Of a stretch of DNA of 64,000 nt, positions 57,176 through 64,000 are shown piece by piece. The stretch's first letter is position 1; each line of letters opens with the position of its first letter. This DNA is from Fen-1301 sp963786395 (GTDB taxonomy: Bacteria > Bacteroidota > Ignavibacteria > Ignavibacteriales > Ignavibacteriaceae): contig CAWAZD010000010.1 of the NCBI GenBank assembly GCA_963786395.1, positions 124,001-188,000 of the forward strand, in the 5' to 3' direction. The notes below the pieces were generated by a model. The model searched no databases, was not told the DNA's origin, and saw only the letters and a program-made list of their open reading frames with translations. Both the position numbers and the translations under genes were made by a program.

Positions 57176-58121
57176 CTAAACATCGAAGGAAACAACGATT
57201 TTACCTTTAACGTGTCCACTTTCAGAATAATCGTGAGCTTCTTTAATTTCCGATAATGGATAAATACTGTCAATAGGAACCTTTAATCTGTTGGATTCCA
57301 GTTCAACCTGAAGCCATTTCATATCATCAGGATTTATATTTAAGATTACAACTTTCATTTTTTTCGTTGATTTAAGGTTATTAATCGCCATTCCCATAAA
57401 ATAAGCTGGATCGGGAGCAGTACTTATAAATATTCCTCCCTTATTAAGGATTTTTTTGAAATTTGCGAATCTCATATTCCCTATAGTATCAAAGACAGCG
57501 TCAAACTTCATTCCAAGCGTTAAAATATCAGTTGTATTATAATCATAAACTTCATCTGCCCCTAAATTTTTTACAAATTCTATATTTGATTCACTACATA
57601 AGGCGGTAACCTTGCCTTCAAATATTTTTGCTATTTGAACGGCAGCTACTCCAACGCCACCGGAGGCGCCGTTTATTAATATCCTTGTTTCAGAATTAAC
57701 ATATGCAATATCTCTAATAGCCTGTAAAGCAGTCAAGCCGGTAATGCTTGAAGCTGCAGCTTCATTATAGCTTATTCCTTCCGGCATTGAATATAAGTGG
57801 CTCTCTTTAGCTGAATAAAATTCAGCACAGCAGCCACCTTTTAATCCAGTGCAAAGTATAACTTTATCACCTATATTAAATACTTTAACTTCTGTTCCAA
57901 CACTTATAATTTCACCAGCCGCTTCAAGACCAGGAATCTTTGGAAATTTTAAAACCACTCCAAATATCCAGTTCACCTTTTCTTATTTTCCAATCAAAGG
58001 GGTTCACACCAACAGCATGAATTTTAACTAATGCTTTATTAGGTTTAATCTCAGGTTCCGCAATATCGGCGATTTGTAACTCGTTAGAATCCCCAAAATT
58101 GTAATATAAAGCTGATTTCAT
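57176..58121 (-). CDS. Zinc-independent medium-chain alcohol dehydrogenase/quinone-oxidoreductase-like, one frameshift
   Basis: About 315 residues in two frames: 58121-57924 (MKSALYYNFGDSNELQIADI, VGVNPFDWKIRKGELD) and 57976-57176 (FPKIPGLEAAGEIISVGTEV). Joined near 57960. The NAD(P)H-binding loop is GASGGVGVAAVQIAKIF and the family element ILCTGLKGGCCAEF is present; the structural-zinc cysteines are not arranged as in ADH. Likely reduces quinones or enones using NADPH. Single gene. Confidence 0.85.
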
Positions 58122-58457
58122 ATTCCCTCAGGGCATATTTTTTTAATAATTAACACTTTCAATAATAGGAAATTTGCTTGTTCACCAGTTCCCAGGGTAG
58201 AAATAATAGATGTCGTAGAAAAAATCATAATTCTAATTATTTGATTATAAAATATACACATAAGGATTTCCGTCAATATTAAGAAATTGTTAAGTTTAAA
58301 ATATTTCTTGCAATGTAGCGTGAATTCTACAAAAATATTATTATTGATGCGCTTTTATATTTAATCTGAAGGGGAGGGGATAATTCTTCAATTTATATGA
58401 AGAATTATAATAAAAACTTTTATATGCGAACTAGAAGCAATATCAAGATTCTAAGTA
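58122..58457. other. Intergenic region with a 10-bp hairpin
   Basis: 336 bp without an ORF. TAATTCTTCA (58381-58390) and TGAAGAATTA (58398-58407) form a perfect 10-bp stem, 51 bp after the phoU stop on the minus strand. No clear T-run, so it may be a weak terminator of the pst-phoU operon. Confidence 0.5.
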
Positions 58458-59141
58458 TTAATTCTCTTCGTTATTGTGGTCTCTAAGCTTATTCTGATGA
58501 GCTATAATTTTAGCTTCCATATAGAATATGAGGTCTTCGGCAATATTAGTTGCATGGTCGGCTAAACGTTCAATATTCCTGGATACGACAATCAAGTGAG
58601 AACAAGGTTCAATCAATGAGGGTTCTGCCTGCATTTTTGCTACTAAAAACTTAAATATCTTTTTATTGTACTTATCAACCACATCATCATTGGCTATAAC
58701 TTTAATTGCAGTTTCACTGTCATTATTTATGAAGGAATCAATGGCGTTTTTGAGCATCCCCTTTGCCTGTTGCCCCATTTCAATAACTTGGCATTCGGTT
58801 ATAAGTTCTTTGTAAGAGGAAATTTTCTTAACTCTTTGAATAATATTTACGGCAATATCACCGCATCTTTCAAGTTGATTATTTATCATCAATGCCGAGA
58901 TAACATATCTTAGATCGATAGCAACCGGTTGAAAGAGAGCAAGAATATTTTCACATTCAGTTCTAATTAAATTATCTAAAAGATCGACTTCAACATCTTT
59001 GGCTTTCAATCCACGGCATAATTCCATGTCACCGGTTTCCATAGCCTTGAAAGCACGATTAACCTGTTCATCTACAAGTGATGCCATATAGATCAATGTT
59101 TTTTGTAGGTTCTCGATTTCCTGAGTAAAATGTTCTTGCAT
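58458..59141 (-). CDS. phoU: Phosphate-specific transport accessory protein PhoU
   Basis: 227 residues, two repeated three-helix bundles with the PhoU metal motifs (RTECENILALFQPVAIDLRYVISALMINNQLERCGDIAVNI; SRNIERLADHATNIAEDLIFYMEAK). PhoU dampens Pst transport and represses Pho kinase signalling. Last gene of the pst operon, 18 bp after the ATPase gene. Confidence 0.95.
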   Translation of the reverse strand: MQEHFTQEIENLQKTLIYMASLVDEQVNRAFKAMETGDMELCRGLKAKDVEVDLLDNLIRTECENILALFQPVAIDLRYVISALMINNQLERCGDIAVNIIQRVKKISSYKELITECQVIEMGQQAKGMLKNAIDSFINNDSETAIKVIANDDVVDKYNKKIFKFLVAKMQAEPSLIEPCSHLIVVSRNIERLADHATNIAEDLIFYMEAKIIAHQNKLRDHNNEEN

Positions 59142-59159
59142 AAATTATTCCTTTTTTAT

Positions 59160-59930
59160 TTATCCGTAACGACCACGGATATAATCTTCTGTTTTTTTCT
59201 TTTCCGGGGAAGTAAATATTTTTTTTGTATCAGAGAATTCAATTATTTCACCCAGGTAAAAGAACGCAGTAAAATCACTAATTCTTGAGGCTTGCTGCAT
59301 ATTATGAGTAACAATGATAATAGTATAATTTTTCTTAAGATCGTGCATCAGATTTTCAATTCTCATAGTTGAAATTGGGTCTAAAGCCGAACAAGGTTCA
59401 TCCATTAAAATAACATCAGGTTCAACAGCAAGCAGCCGGGCAACACATAAACGCTGCTGCTGATCAGGGGGAAGATCTAATGCAGGGTGATCGAGTTTGT
59501 CTTTTGTATTTTCCCACAGACCAGCGGAAATAAGACTTTTTTCAACGATCTCTGCTGATTTCTTTTTATTATTCATTCCGGTTACCCTTAGCCCGTAAGT
59601 AACATTGTCATAAATTGAAAGAGGGAAAGGATTAGGTCTTTGAAAAACCATACCAACTTTCTTTCTTAATTCAGATACATCGACAGAGGGGTCATAGATT
59701 TCCAATTTATCCAAGAGAATGGTACCTGTTATTTTTACACCTGGAATAATGTCATTCATACGATTCAAGCACCTTAGCAGTGTAGATTTACCACAACCAG
59801 ATGGACCAATCAGAGCTGTGATATTATTTTGATTAATAACCATATTTATATTTTTTAATGCCTGGAAATTACCATAAAATAGATTCAGGTCTTTTATTAC
59901 AAGTTTACTGGAATTAGAATTATTAATCAT
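59160..59930 (-). CDS. pstB: PstB-like phosphate ABC ATPase, degenerate signature motif (PstB-1)
   Basis: 256 residues. Core motifs: Walker A IGPSGCGKST (41-50), Q-loop Q97 in MVFQRPNPFP, Walker B VILMDEP with D177-E178, H-loop H209 in IVTHNMQQAS. The ABC signature, normally LSGGQ, is LPPDQ (153-157), with the adjacent QQQRLCVAR kept. D-loop SALD intact. It normally forms a PstB homodimer with PstA/PstC; with the signature lost, homodimer ATP hydrolysis should be impaired. The neighbouring pstB (59927-60682) carries the opposite defects, so a heterodimer is likely. The start codon overlaps the upstream pstB stop by 4 bp. Confidence 0.93.
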   Translation of the reverse strand: MINNSNSSKLVIKDLNLFYGNFQALKNINMVINQNNITALIGPSGCGKSTLLRCLNRMNDIIPGVKITGTILLDKLEIYDPSVDVSELRKKVGMVFQRPNPFPLSIYDNVTYGLRVTGMNNKKKSAEIVEKSLISAGLWENTKDKLDHPALDLPPDQQQRLCVARLLAVEPDVILMDEPCSALDPISTMRIENLMHDLKKNYTIIIVTHNMQQASRISDFTAFFYLGEIIEFSDTKKIFTSPEKKKTEDYIRGRYG

Positions 59931-60682
59931 CCAAATCTACCGGTTATGTAATCATTTGTTTCTTTAATATCAGGGGCTGTAAATAATTTTTTTGTGCTGC
60001 TGGTTTCAATTAGTTTACTCATGAGAAAAAATGCTGCATTGTCAGATACTCTGGCAGCCTGCATATTATTATTAGTAACAAGGATAATTGTATAGACTTT
60101 TTTTAATTCCGTTAGTGCATCTTCAATTTGTGTAGTTGAAATCGGGTCCAAACCGGAGCAAGGTTCATCTAGCAAAATAACATCGGGCTTCATGGCAAGA
60201 ACTCTTGCAAGACAGAGTCTTTGTTGTTGCCCACCTGACAATCTCATCCCTGACAGTTTTAGACGGTCTTTTACCTCATCCCAAAGAAATGCCTCCCTGA
60301 GAGATTTTTCAACAAGTTCTTCTAATAAAGACTTTTCGGTAATACCTGAAAGTCTGGGGCCAAAACATACATTGCCATATACACTCATAGGTAAAGCTAC
60401 AGGCAGAGCAAATAACATACCCACTTTTTTTCTTAGGGAAACAACATTATATGCAGGGCTATAAATATCCTCACCATCCAGCAAAACCTTTCCAGTCAAA
60501 TGAAATCCGAACTCAAGATCATTCATCCGGTTTAGAGCCCTAAGGAATGAGGTCTTTCCGGAACCGGCTGGTCCTATTATTCCGAAAATCTGTTTTTCAT
60601 GAATTTGCAAATTTATATTCTTCAGTATCTCTTTGCTATGAATGTTCAGGCTAAAATTATTTATATCAAATTTAATATTCAT
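59927..60682 (-). CDS. pstB: PstB-like phosphate ABC ATPase, degenerate Q- and H-loops (PstB-2)
   Basis: 251 residues. Walker A IGPAGSGKTS (36-45) and Walker B VILLDEP (D172-E173) are intact, and the signature LSGGQ (148-152) is intact. But the Q-loop Gln is Ala92 (MLFALPVALPM) and the H-loop His is Asn204 (LVTNNNMQAA). It therefore cannot supply a normal catalytic core site but can supply a signature. Partner of the pstB at 59160-59930; both are in the pstSCAB-phoU operon. The asymmetry is read directly from the translation. Confidence 0.93.
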   Translation of the reverse strand: MNIKFDINNFSLNIHSKEILKNINLQIHEKQIFGIIGPAGSGKTSFLRALNRMNDLEFGFHLTGKVLLDGEDIYSPAYNVVSLRKKVGMLFALPVALPMSVYGNVCFGPRLSGITEKSLLEELVEKSLREAFLWDEVKDRLKLSGMRLSGGQQQRLCLARVLAMKPDVILLDEPCSGLDPISTTQIEDALTELKKVYTIILVTNNNMQAARVSDNAAFFLMSKLIETSSTKKLFTAPDIKETNDYITGRFG

Positions 60683-60689
60683 TTATCTG

Positions 60690-61526
60690 TCATCCCTTTT
60701 TTGCAATAAAGCGATGCATAAAATAATATGCAAATAGATTGATGGTAATAACACAAATAATTAATACGGCTGCAGTACCATAAGCATTTTCGGTAGAAAT
60801 GCCTTCTCTTGCAAGAATATAAAAATGCACAGCCATAGTTCGTGTAGAATCGAAAATTGATGTTGGAATTAACAGTGAAGAACCGGCAGTAAAAATAACT
60901 ACAGCAGTTTCCTCAATTGAACGACCAACGCCAAGGATTATACCAGTTACAATTCCCGGGAGAGCATTTGGAATAATTACTTTCCTAACTGTTTGCCAAC
61001 GAGTAGCCCCAAGGGAGAAACTGACTTCGCGGTAAGACTTAGGTACAGATTTGATAGCTTCCTCAGAAGTACGAATAATGGTAGGCAGTATCATAAGTGC
61101 GAGACTTAAACCACCGGATAAAATTGACCAACCCATTCCTAATAAAGTGACAAAAAAGATAAAACCGAATAATCCAAATATAATAGATGGTACACCTGCA
61201 AGACAATCTGTTCCGAAACGGATTATTCTGGTAATTCTGTTTTCCCTTGTATATTCATTTAAATAAACTGATGTTCCGATTCCTAAAGGTGCAGCTATAA
61301 TAATCGCTAAAATAGGCAGTAAAGCAGTGCCAATCAGAACAGGTAAAATTCCACCTGACTTTCCCATATCTTTAGGATTTGTGAAAAGGAAATTAAGACT
61401 TAAAACAGGCAGACCTTTCTCAAGAACAAAAAAGATAATGAAAATTAAAACAAATAAGGTAATCAGGGTCGCAAGACCTAATAGAGTAACGGCAACCCTT
61501 TGAATATTTCTGGGATGTATTCTCAT
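60690..61526 (-). CDS. pstA: Phosphate ABC transporter permease PstA
   Basis: 278-residue inner-membrane permease, about six TM helices, with the binding-protein-dependent transport loop SYREVSFSLGATRWQTVRKVIIPNALPGIVTGI (EAA-like) that contacts PstB. Overlaps pstC by 4 bp and precedes pstB-2 by 7 bp. Confidence 0.95.
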   Translation of the reverse strand: MRIHPRNIQRVAVTLLGLATLITLFVLIFIIFFVLEKGLPVLSLNFLFTNPKDMGKSGGILPVLIGTALLPILAIIIAAPLGIGTSVYLNEYTRENRITRIIRFGTDCLAGVPSIIFGLFGFIFFVTLLGMGWSILSGGLSLALMILPTIIRTSEEAIKSVPKSYREVSFSLGATRWQTVRKVIIPNALPGIVTGIILGVGRSIEETAVVIFTAGSSLLIPTSIFDSTRTMAVHFYILAREGISTENAYGTAAVLIICVITINLFAYYFMHRFIAKKG

Positions 61527-62380
61527 TTGGTATATATCTTTTTCCTGATAGCTATACTTGCAATTGAATTAAGAAATATGATGACTATAAACAAAACTAC
61601 ACCAGTAGCAAATAAGGCTTCTCTGTGCAACCCGGTAGCATAACTCATTTCAAGGGCAATATTAGCAGTGAGTGTTCTTACAGAATCCAGAGCTGAATGA
61701 GGAATTTTAACAGAATTTCCTGTTACCATAATAACTGCCATAGTTTCGCCGATAGCACGTCCCATTCCTAAAATAATGCTTGCAAGTATGCCCGATTTGG
61801 CTGCTTTTATTGTAAGCATATAAGTAGTTTGCCAGGTTGTTGCTCCAAGAGCTAATGAACCTTCACGATACGACTGGGGTACAGAAGTTAATGAATCAGT
61901 AGAAATACTAATAATAGTTGGAAGTATCATAATTCCGAGAATAATTGCACCCGCAAGTACAGAAAGTCCGGGACCTCCCAGGTAATTCCTGATAAGCGGA
62001 GACAAAACCATAACGCCAATAAAACCATATATTACAGATGGTATTGCTGCTAAAAGTTCAATGGCGGGTTTAATAATACGCATTACCGGGACAGGCACAA
62101 ATTCACTCAGAAATACTGCACCAGCAATACCTAATGGGGCTCCAATTACCATTGCTCCGAGAGTTACCCAAAATGAAGATGCAATCATTGGGAAAATTCC
62201 GAATTTCCCTATTTGAGGATTCCATTCAGAAGAAAAGAGGAAGTTTTTTAATCCATATTTAAAAATAAATGGAAGTCCCTCAATAAAAATAAATAAAGCT
62301 ATTAACAATAATGCAGAGATAGCAGAAAGCGCAACTATCAGAAGAAGACGCTGAACTCCTTTTTCACCAACTAGTTTCAT
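61523..62380 (-). CDS. pstC: Phosphate ABC transporter permease PstC
   Basis: 285-residue permease with about six TM helices; EAA loop SYREGSLALGATTWQTTYMLTIKAAKSGI, and GMGRAIGETMAVIMVTGN typical of PstC. Lies 23 bp after pstS and overlaps pstA by 4 bp. Confidence 0.95.
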   Translation of the reverse strand: MKLVGEKGVQRLLLIVALSAISALLLIALFIFIEGLPFIFKYGLKNFLFSSEWNPQIGKFGIFPMIASSFWVTLGAMVIGAPLGIAGAVFLSEFVPVPVMRIIKPAIELLAAIPSVIYGFIGVMVLSPLIRNYLGGPGLSVLAGAIILGIMILPTIISISTDSLTSVPQSYREGSLALGATTWQTTYMLTIKAAKSGILASIILGMGRAIGETMAVIMVTGNSVKIPHSALDSVRTLTANIALEMSYATGLHREALFATGVVLFIVIIFLNSIASIAIRKKIYTK

Positions 62381-62403
62381 TAATACCTTTGAAAAACCTA
62401 AGA

Positions 62404-63198
62404 TTATTTGGCAGGAATTAAACCATCAGATTTAATAGTCTGTTGCCCTATATCCGAAAGGATATAATCAATGAATTTTTTTGTTTCGCCCGAAGGGACA
62501 TCACGTGTCAAAAAGTAAATTGGTCTTACTAATTTATAATTGCCGGAAATGATTAAGGCTGTGGTACAATCTACATTGTCTATTCTAAGCGGTTTTATTT
62601 TTTCGTTAATAAGACCGTGTGAAACATAACCGATTGCATTAGGATCATTAGCGACAGTCTCACGAATAGTCCCATTTGAATTCTGAATTACTGCTTCTTT
62701 TACAAGGTTAACATTTTGTACAATCATTTCAAAAGAAGACCTGGTTCCTGAGCCAGCTTCACGGGAAACTACAGTAATAGGTTTATCAGAGCCGCCTACA
62801 TCTTTCCAATTAGTGATTTTCCCATTAAATATATTCCGTACCTGATCTGTAGATAAATTAAAAACACTATTGTTTGGATTTACAACCAGAGCTATTCCAT
62901 CTTTAGCAACAATAGTGGAAATAAGACTTTTTGCTTCCGGAGGTAATACTACCAGATCAGCCATCCCGATTTGAGCTGCGCCTGAAAGAGCAGATTGAAT
63001 TCCAACTGCAGATCCACCACCCTGAACAGTAATATTTGCAGTATTGTTTGAAGTCATATATTGTTGTGCGAGTTTTTCGGCGAAAGGTTGAAAAGCAGTA
63101 GAACCAGCTAAAGTTACCGGTATTTTTCCCTTTCCACATCCAGGAAATACTGAAATGGCAATTAAAAAGAAATAAAGGTAACACATTTTGCGTTTCAT
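62404..63198 (-). CDS. pstS: Phosphate-binding lipoprotein PstS
   Basis: 264 residues; signal peptide with lipobox VFPGC (Cys about 21), so membrane-anchored. Phosphate-site residues are in AGSTAFQPFAEKLAQQYM, QGGGSAVGIQS, GMAD and VSREAGSGTRSSFEMI. First gene of the pst operon; start ATG at 63198. The upstream 170 bp is AT-rich, with no Pho-box recognised. Confidence 0.94.
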   Translation of the reverse strand: MKRKMCYLYFFLIAISVFPGCGKGKIPVTLAGSTAFQPFAEKLAQQYMTSNNTANITVQGGGSAVGIQSALSGAAQIGMADLVVLPPEAKSLISTIVAKDGIALVVNPNNSVFNLSTDQVRNIFNGKITNWKDVGGSDKPITVVSREAGSGTRSSFEMIVQNVNLVKEAVIQNSNGTIRETVANDPNAIGYVSHGLINEKIKPLRIDNVDCTTALIISGNYKLVRPIYFLTRDVPSGETKKFIDYILSDIGQQTIKSDGLIPAK

Positions 63199-63374
63199 TA
63201 GAGGCTCCTATCGAAGAATTGGTGGAGATATATCGTCTTATTGATAGATTCTATAAGATTTTATAGATTTCAGTAATTATAAAATTCTATAGTATAAAAT
63301 AATAAATTATTACCTAATATTTTAAATATATAATTAGGTTTAATAAGGCAGATGTGTTAAAATCAGAGATTAGA

Positions 63375-64000
63375 TTAATATGCAGGATTCGGTTCAAGGG
63401 TTAATGGTTTCATATTGTCAAGAACAGTATTGTTACCTGAGAATATTATTTCGGATGAATTTGAATGCAAGCAATGTATTTCGGTTTTTATTCTTTCAGT
63501 ATTAATATCAATAAAATTAATCATAAATGTTTCAGGTTTGGAATTAATGATTGTTGCTCCGCCATTAAGAAACCGTATACCTTTTCTGTTATATTCCCTT
63601 GATTCATGCAAATGACCATGTAAGACCAAATCAACATTATACCTTTTAAAAAGGTGTATCAACCTTTTCTTTTTCCTTAATTTCATAGTTTGTTTTTCAA
63701 TATTTTGCCAGATGCTGCCAGATTTTAATTTTTTATCTGTTTTAACTTTGTTGAAATAATGATGGATAAGAACAATTCTATTTTGAACTAGTGGACCGAA
63801 AGTGCATAAAATATTTGTCAATTCGCTAAACTGTTCATTTCCAATTTCACCATTACTTGCAAACGGATTACTAATCCGGGAATAAGGGGCATTGGAATTT
63901 AAACCGGTTATAAGAACATTGTCAAATAACTTCACAAAGGGGAAATGTTTTTCTTCGTCTTTATGAATGCAATTATCAAATGTTTCAGAGAAATAACTAA
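63375..64000 (-). CDS. Calcineurin-like metallophosphoesterase, partial at the window edge
   Basis: The frame is open to the end of the window (64000), so the N-terminus lies outside. Visible motifs: VLHGHLHESREY (metal-binding GHxH), IVLIHHYFNK and FLNGGATIINS, typical of metallophosphoesterases (protein phosphatase/nuclease fold). Another phosphoester-cleaving protein beside the pst operon; substrate unknown. The first available start in window (GTG at 63935) is probably not the true one, because homologous-looking sequence continues upstream (FSETFDNCIHKDEEK). Confidence 0.8.
   Translation of the reverse strand, partial: SYFSETFDNCIHKDEEKHFPFVKLFDNVLITGLNSNAPYSRISNPFASNGEIGNEQFSELTNILCTFGPLVQNRIVLIHHYFNKVKTDKKLKSGSIWQNIEKQTMKLRKKKRLIHLFKRYNVDLVLHGHLHESREYNRKGIRFLNGGATIINSKPETFMINFIDINTERIKTEIHCLHSNSSEIIFSGNNTVLDNMKPLTLEPNPAY

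Overview
The window looks like a chromosomal segment of an Ignavibacteria-type member of the Bacteroidota/Chlorobi/Ignavibacteriota group. The main reason is four secreted proteins (3354-5874, 7186-8621, 27227-29053, 32285-33886) that end in a type IX secretion (T9SS) sorting domain introduced by QN(Y/F)PNPFNPST, wording typical of that lineage. AT-rich DNA, many PAS-type hybrid kinases and a fused 2-oxoglutarate dehydrogenase (kgd type) fit. This is inference: no rRNA is present.

Layout. 0.2-8.6 kb (genes mostly on the minus strand) holds a broken GH92 mannosidase, two repeat-rich T9SS cargo proteins, a MITE-like element and a YdeI-family gene. 8.8-16.2 kb holds a hybrid histidine kinase with a 63-bp heptad-repeat array, pdxH, and kgd with palindromic repeats inside its linker. 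16.4-24.6 kb is a sensor island: three large PAS kinases (one with a periplasmic CxxCH heme-c motif) and an OmpR-type pair. 24.7-30.7 kb holds two overlapping CDF metal transporter genes, a HAD hydrolase, a PPC-repeat T9SS protein and two envelope proteins. 30.75-31.7 kb is a compact tRNA hot spot: intact tRNA-Gly(CCC) and tRNA-Val(TAC), three truncated tRNA-like copies and a GIY-YIG nuclease ORF. 31.7-42 kb holds assorted genes, including a Tat+T9SS DUF362 protein, XRE regulators, OsmC, a secreted LIM/DA1-like metallopeptidase, pirin, an MBL hydrolase and a RecD-like helicase. 42-51.1 kb holds a HisKA_2 kinase, an RsbU-type phosphatase, wecB and a polysaccharide deacetylase/glycosidase-like/GT2 locus with many frame breaks. 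51.3-64 kb is an amidase followed by phosphate acquisition: propeller-phosphoesterase, OPA-type transporter, pstS-pstC-pstA-pstB-pstB-phoU and an edge-truncated metallophosphoesterase.

How genes work together. The pst-phoU cluster, the phosphoesterase and the organophosphate-type transporter suggest release and uptake of phosphorus. wecB plus the deacetylase/GT2 locus suggest an amino-sugar exopolysaccharide. The sensor kinases at 8.8-24.6 and 42 kb mostly lack adjacent DNA-binding partners, apart from the OmpR pair.

The most notable observations are (1) two adjacent pstB paralogues with complementary damage to their ABC motifs, so that a heterodimer would have exactly one canonical ATP site; (2) the GIY-YIG/tRNA-like module; (3) the LIM-DA1-like secreted peptidase; and (4) the heme-c sensor kinase. 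Reading-frame breaks are dense in 0.2-15.2 kb and 45.8-51.1 kb and rare elsewhere, so sequence errors in those stretches are likely and those genes are given as whole loci with their frame breaks noted.
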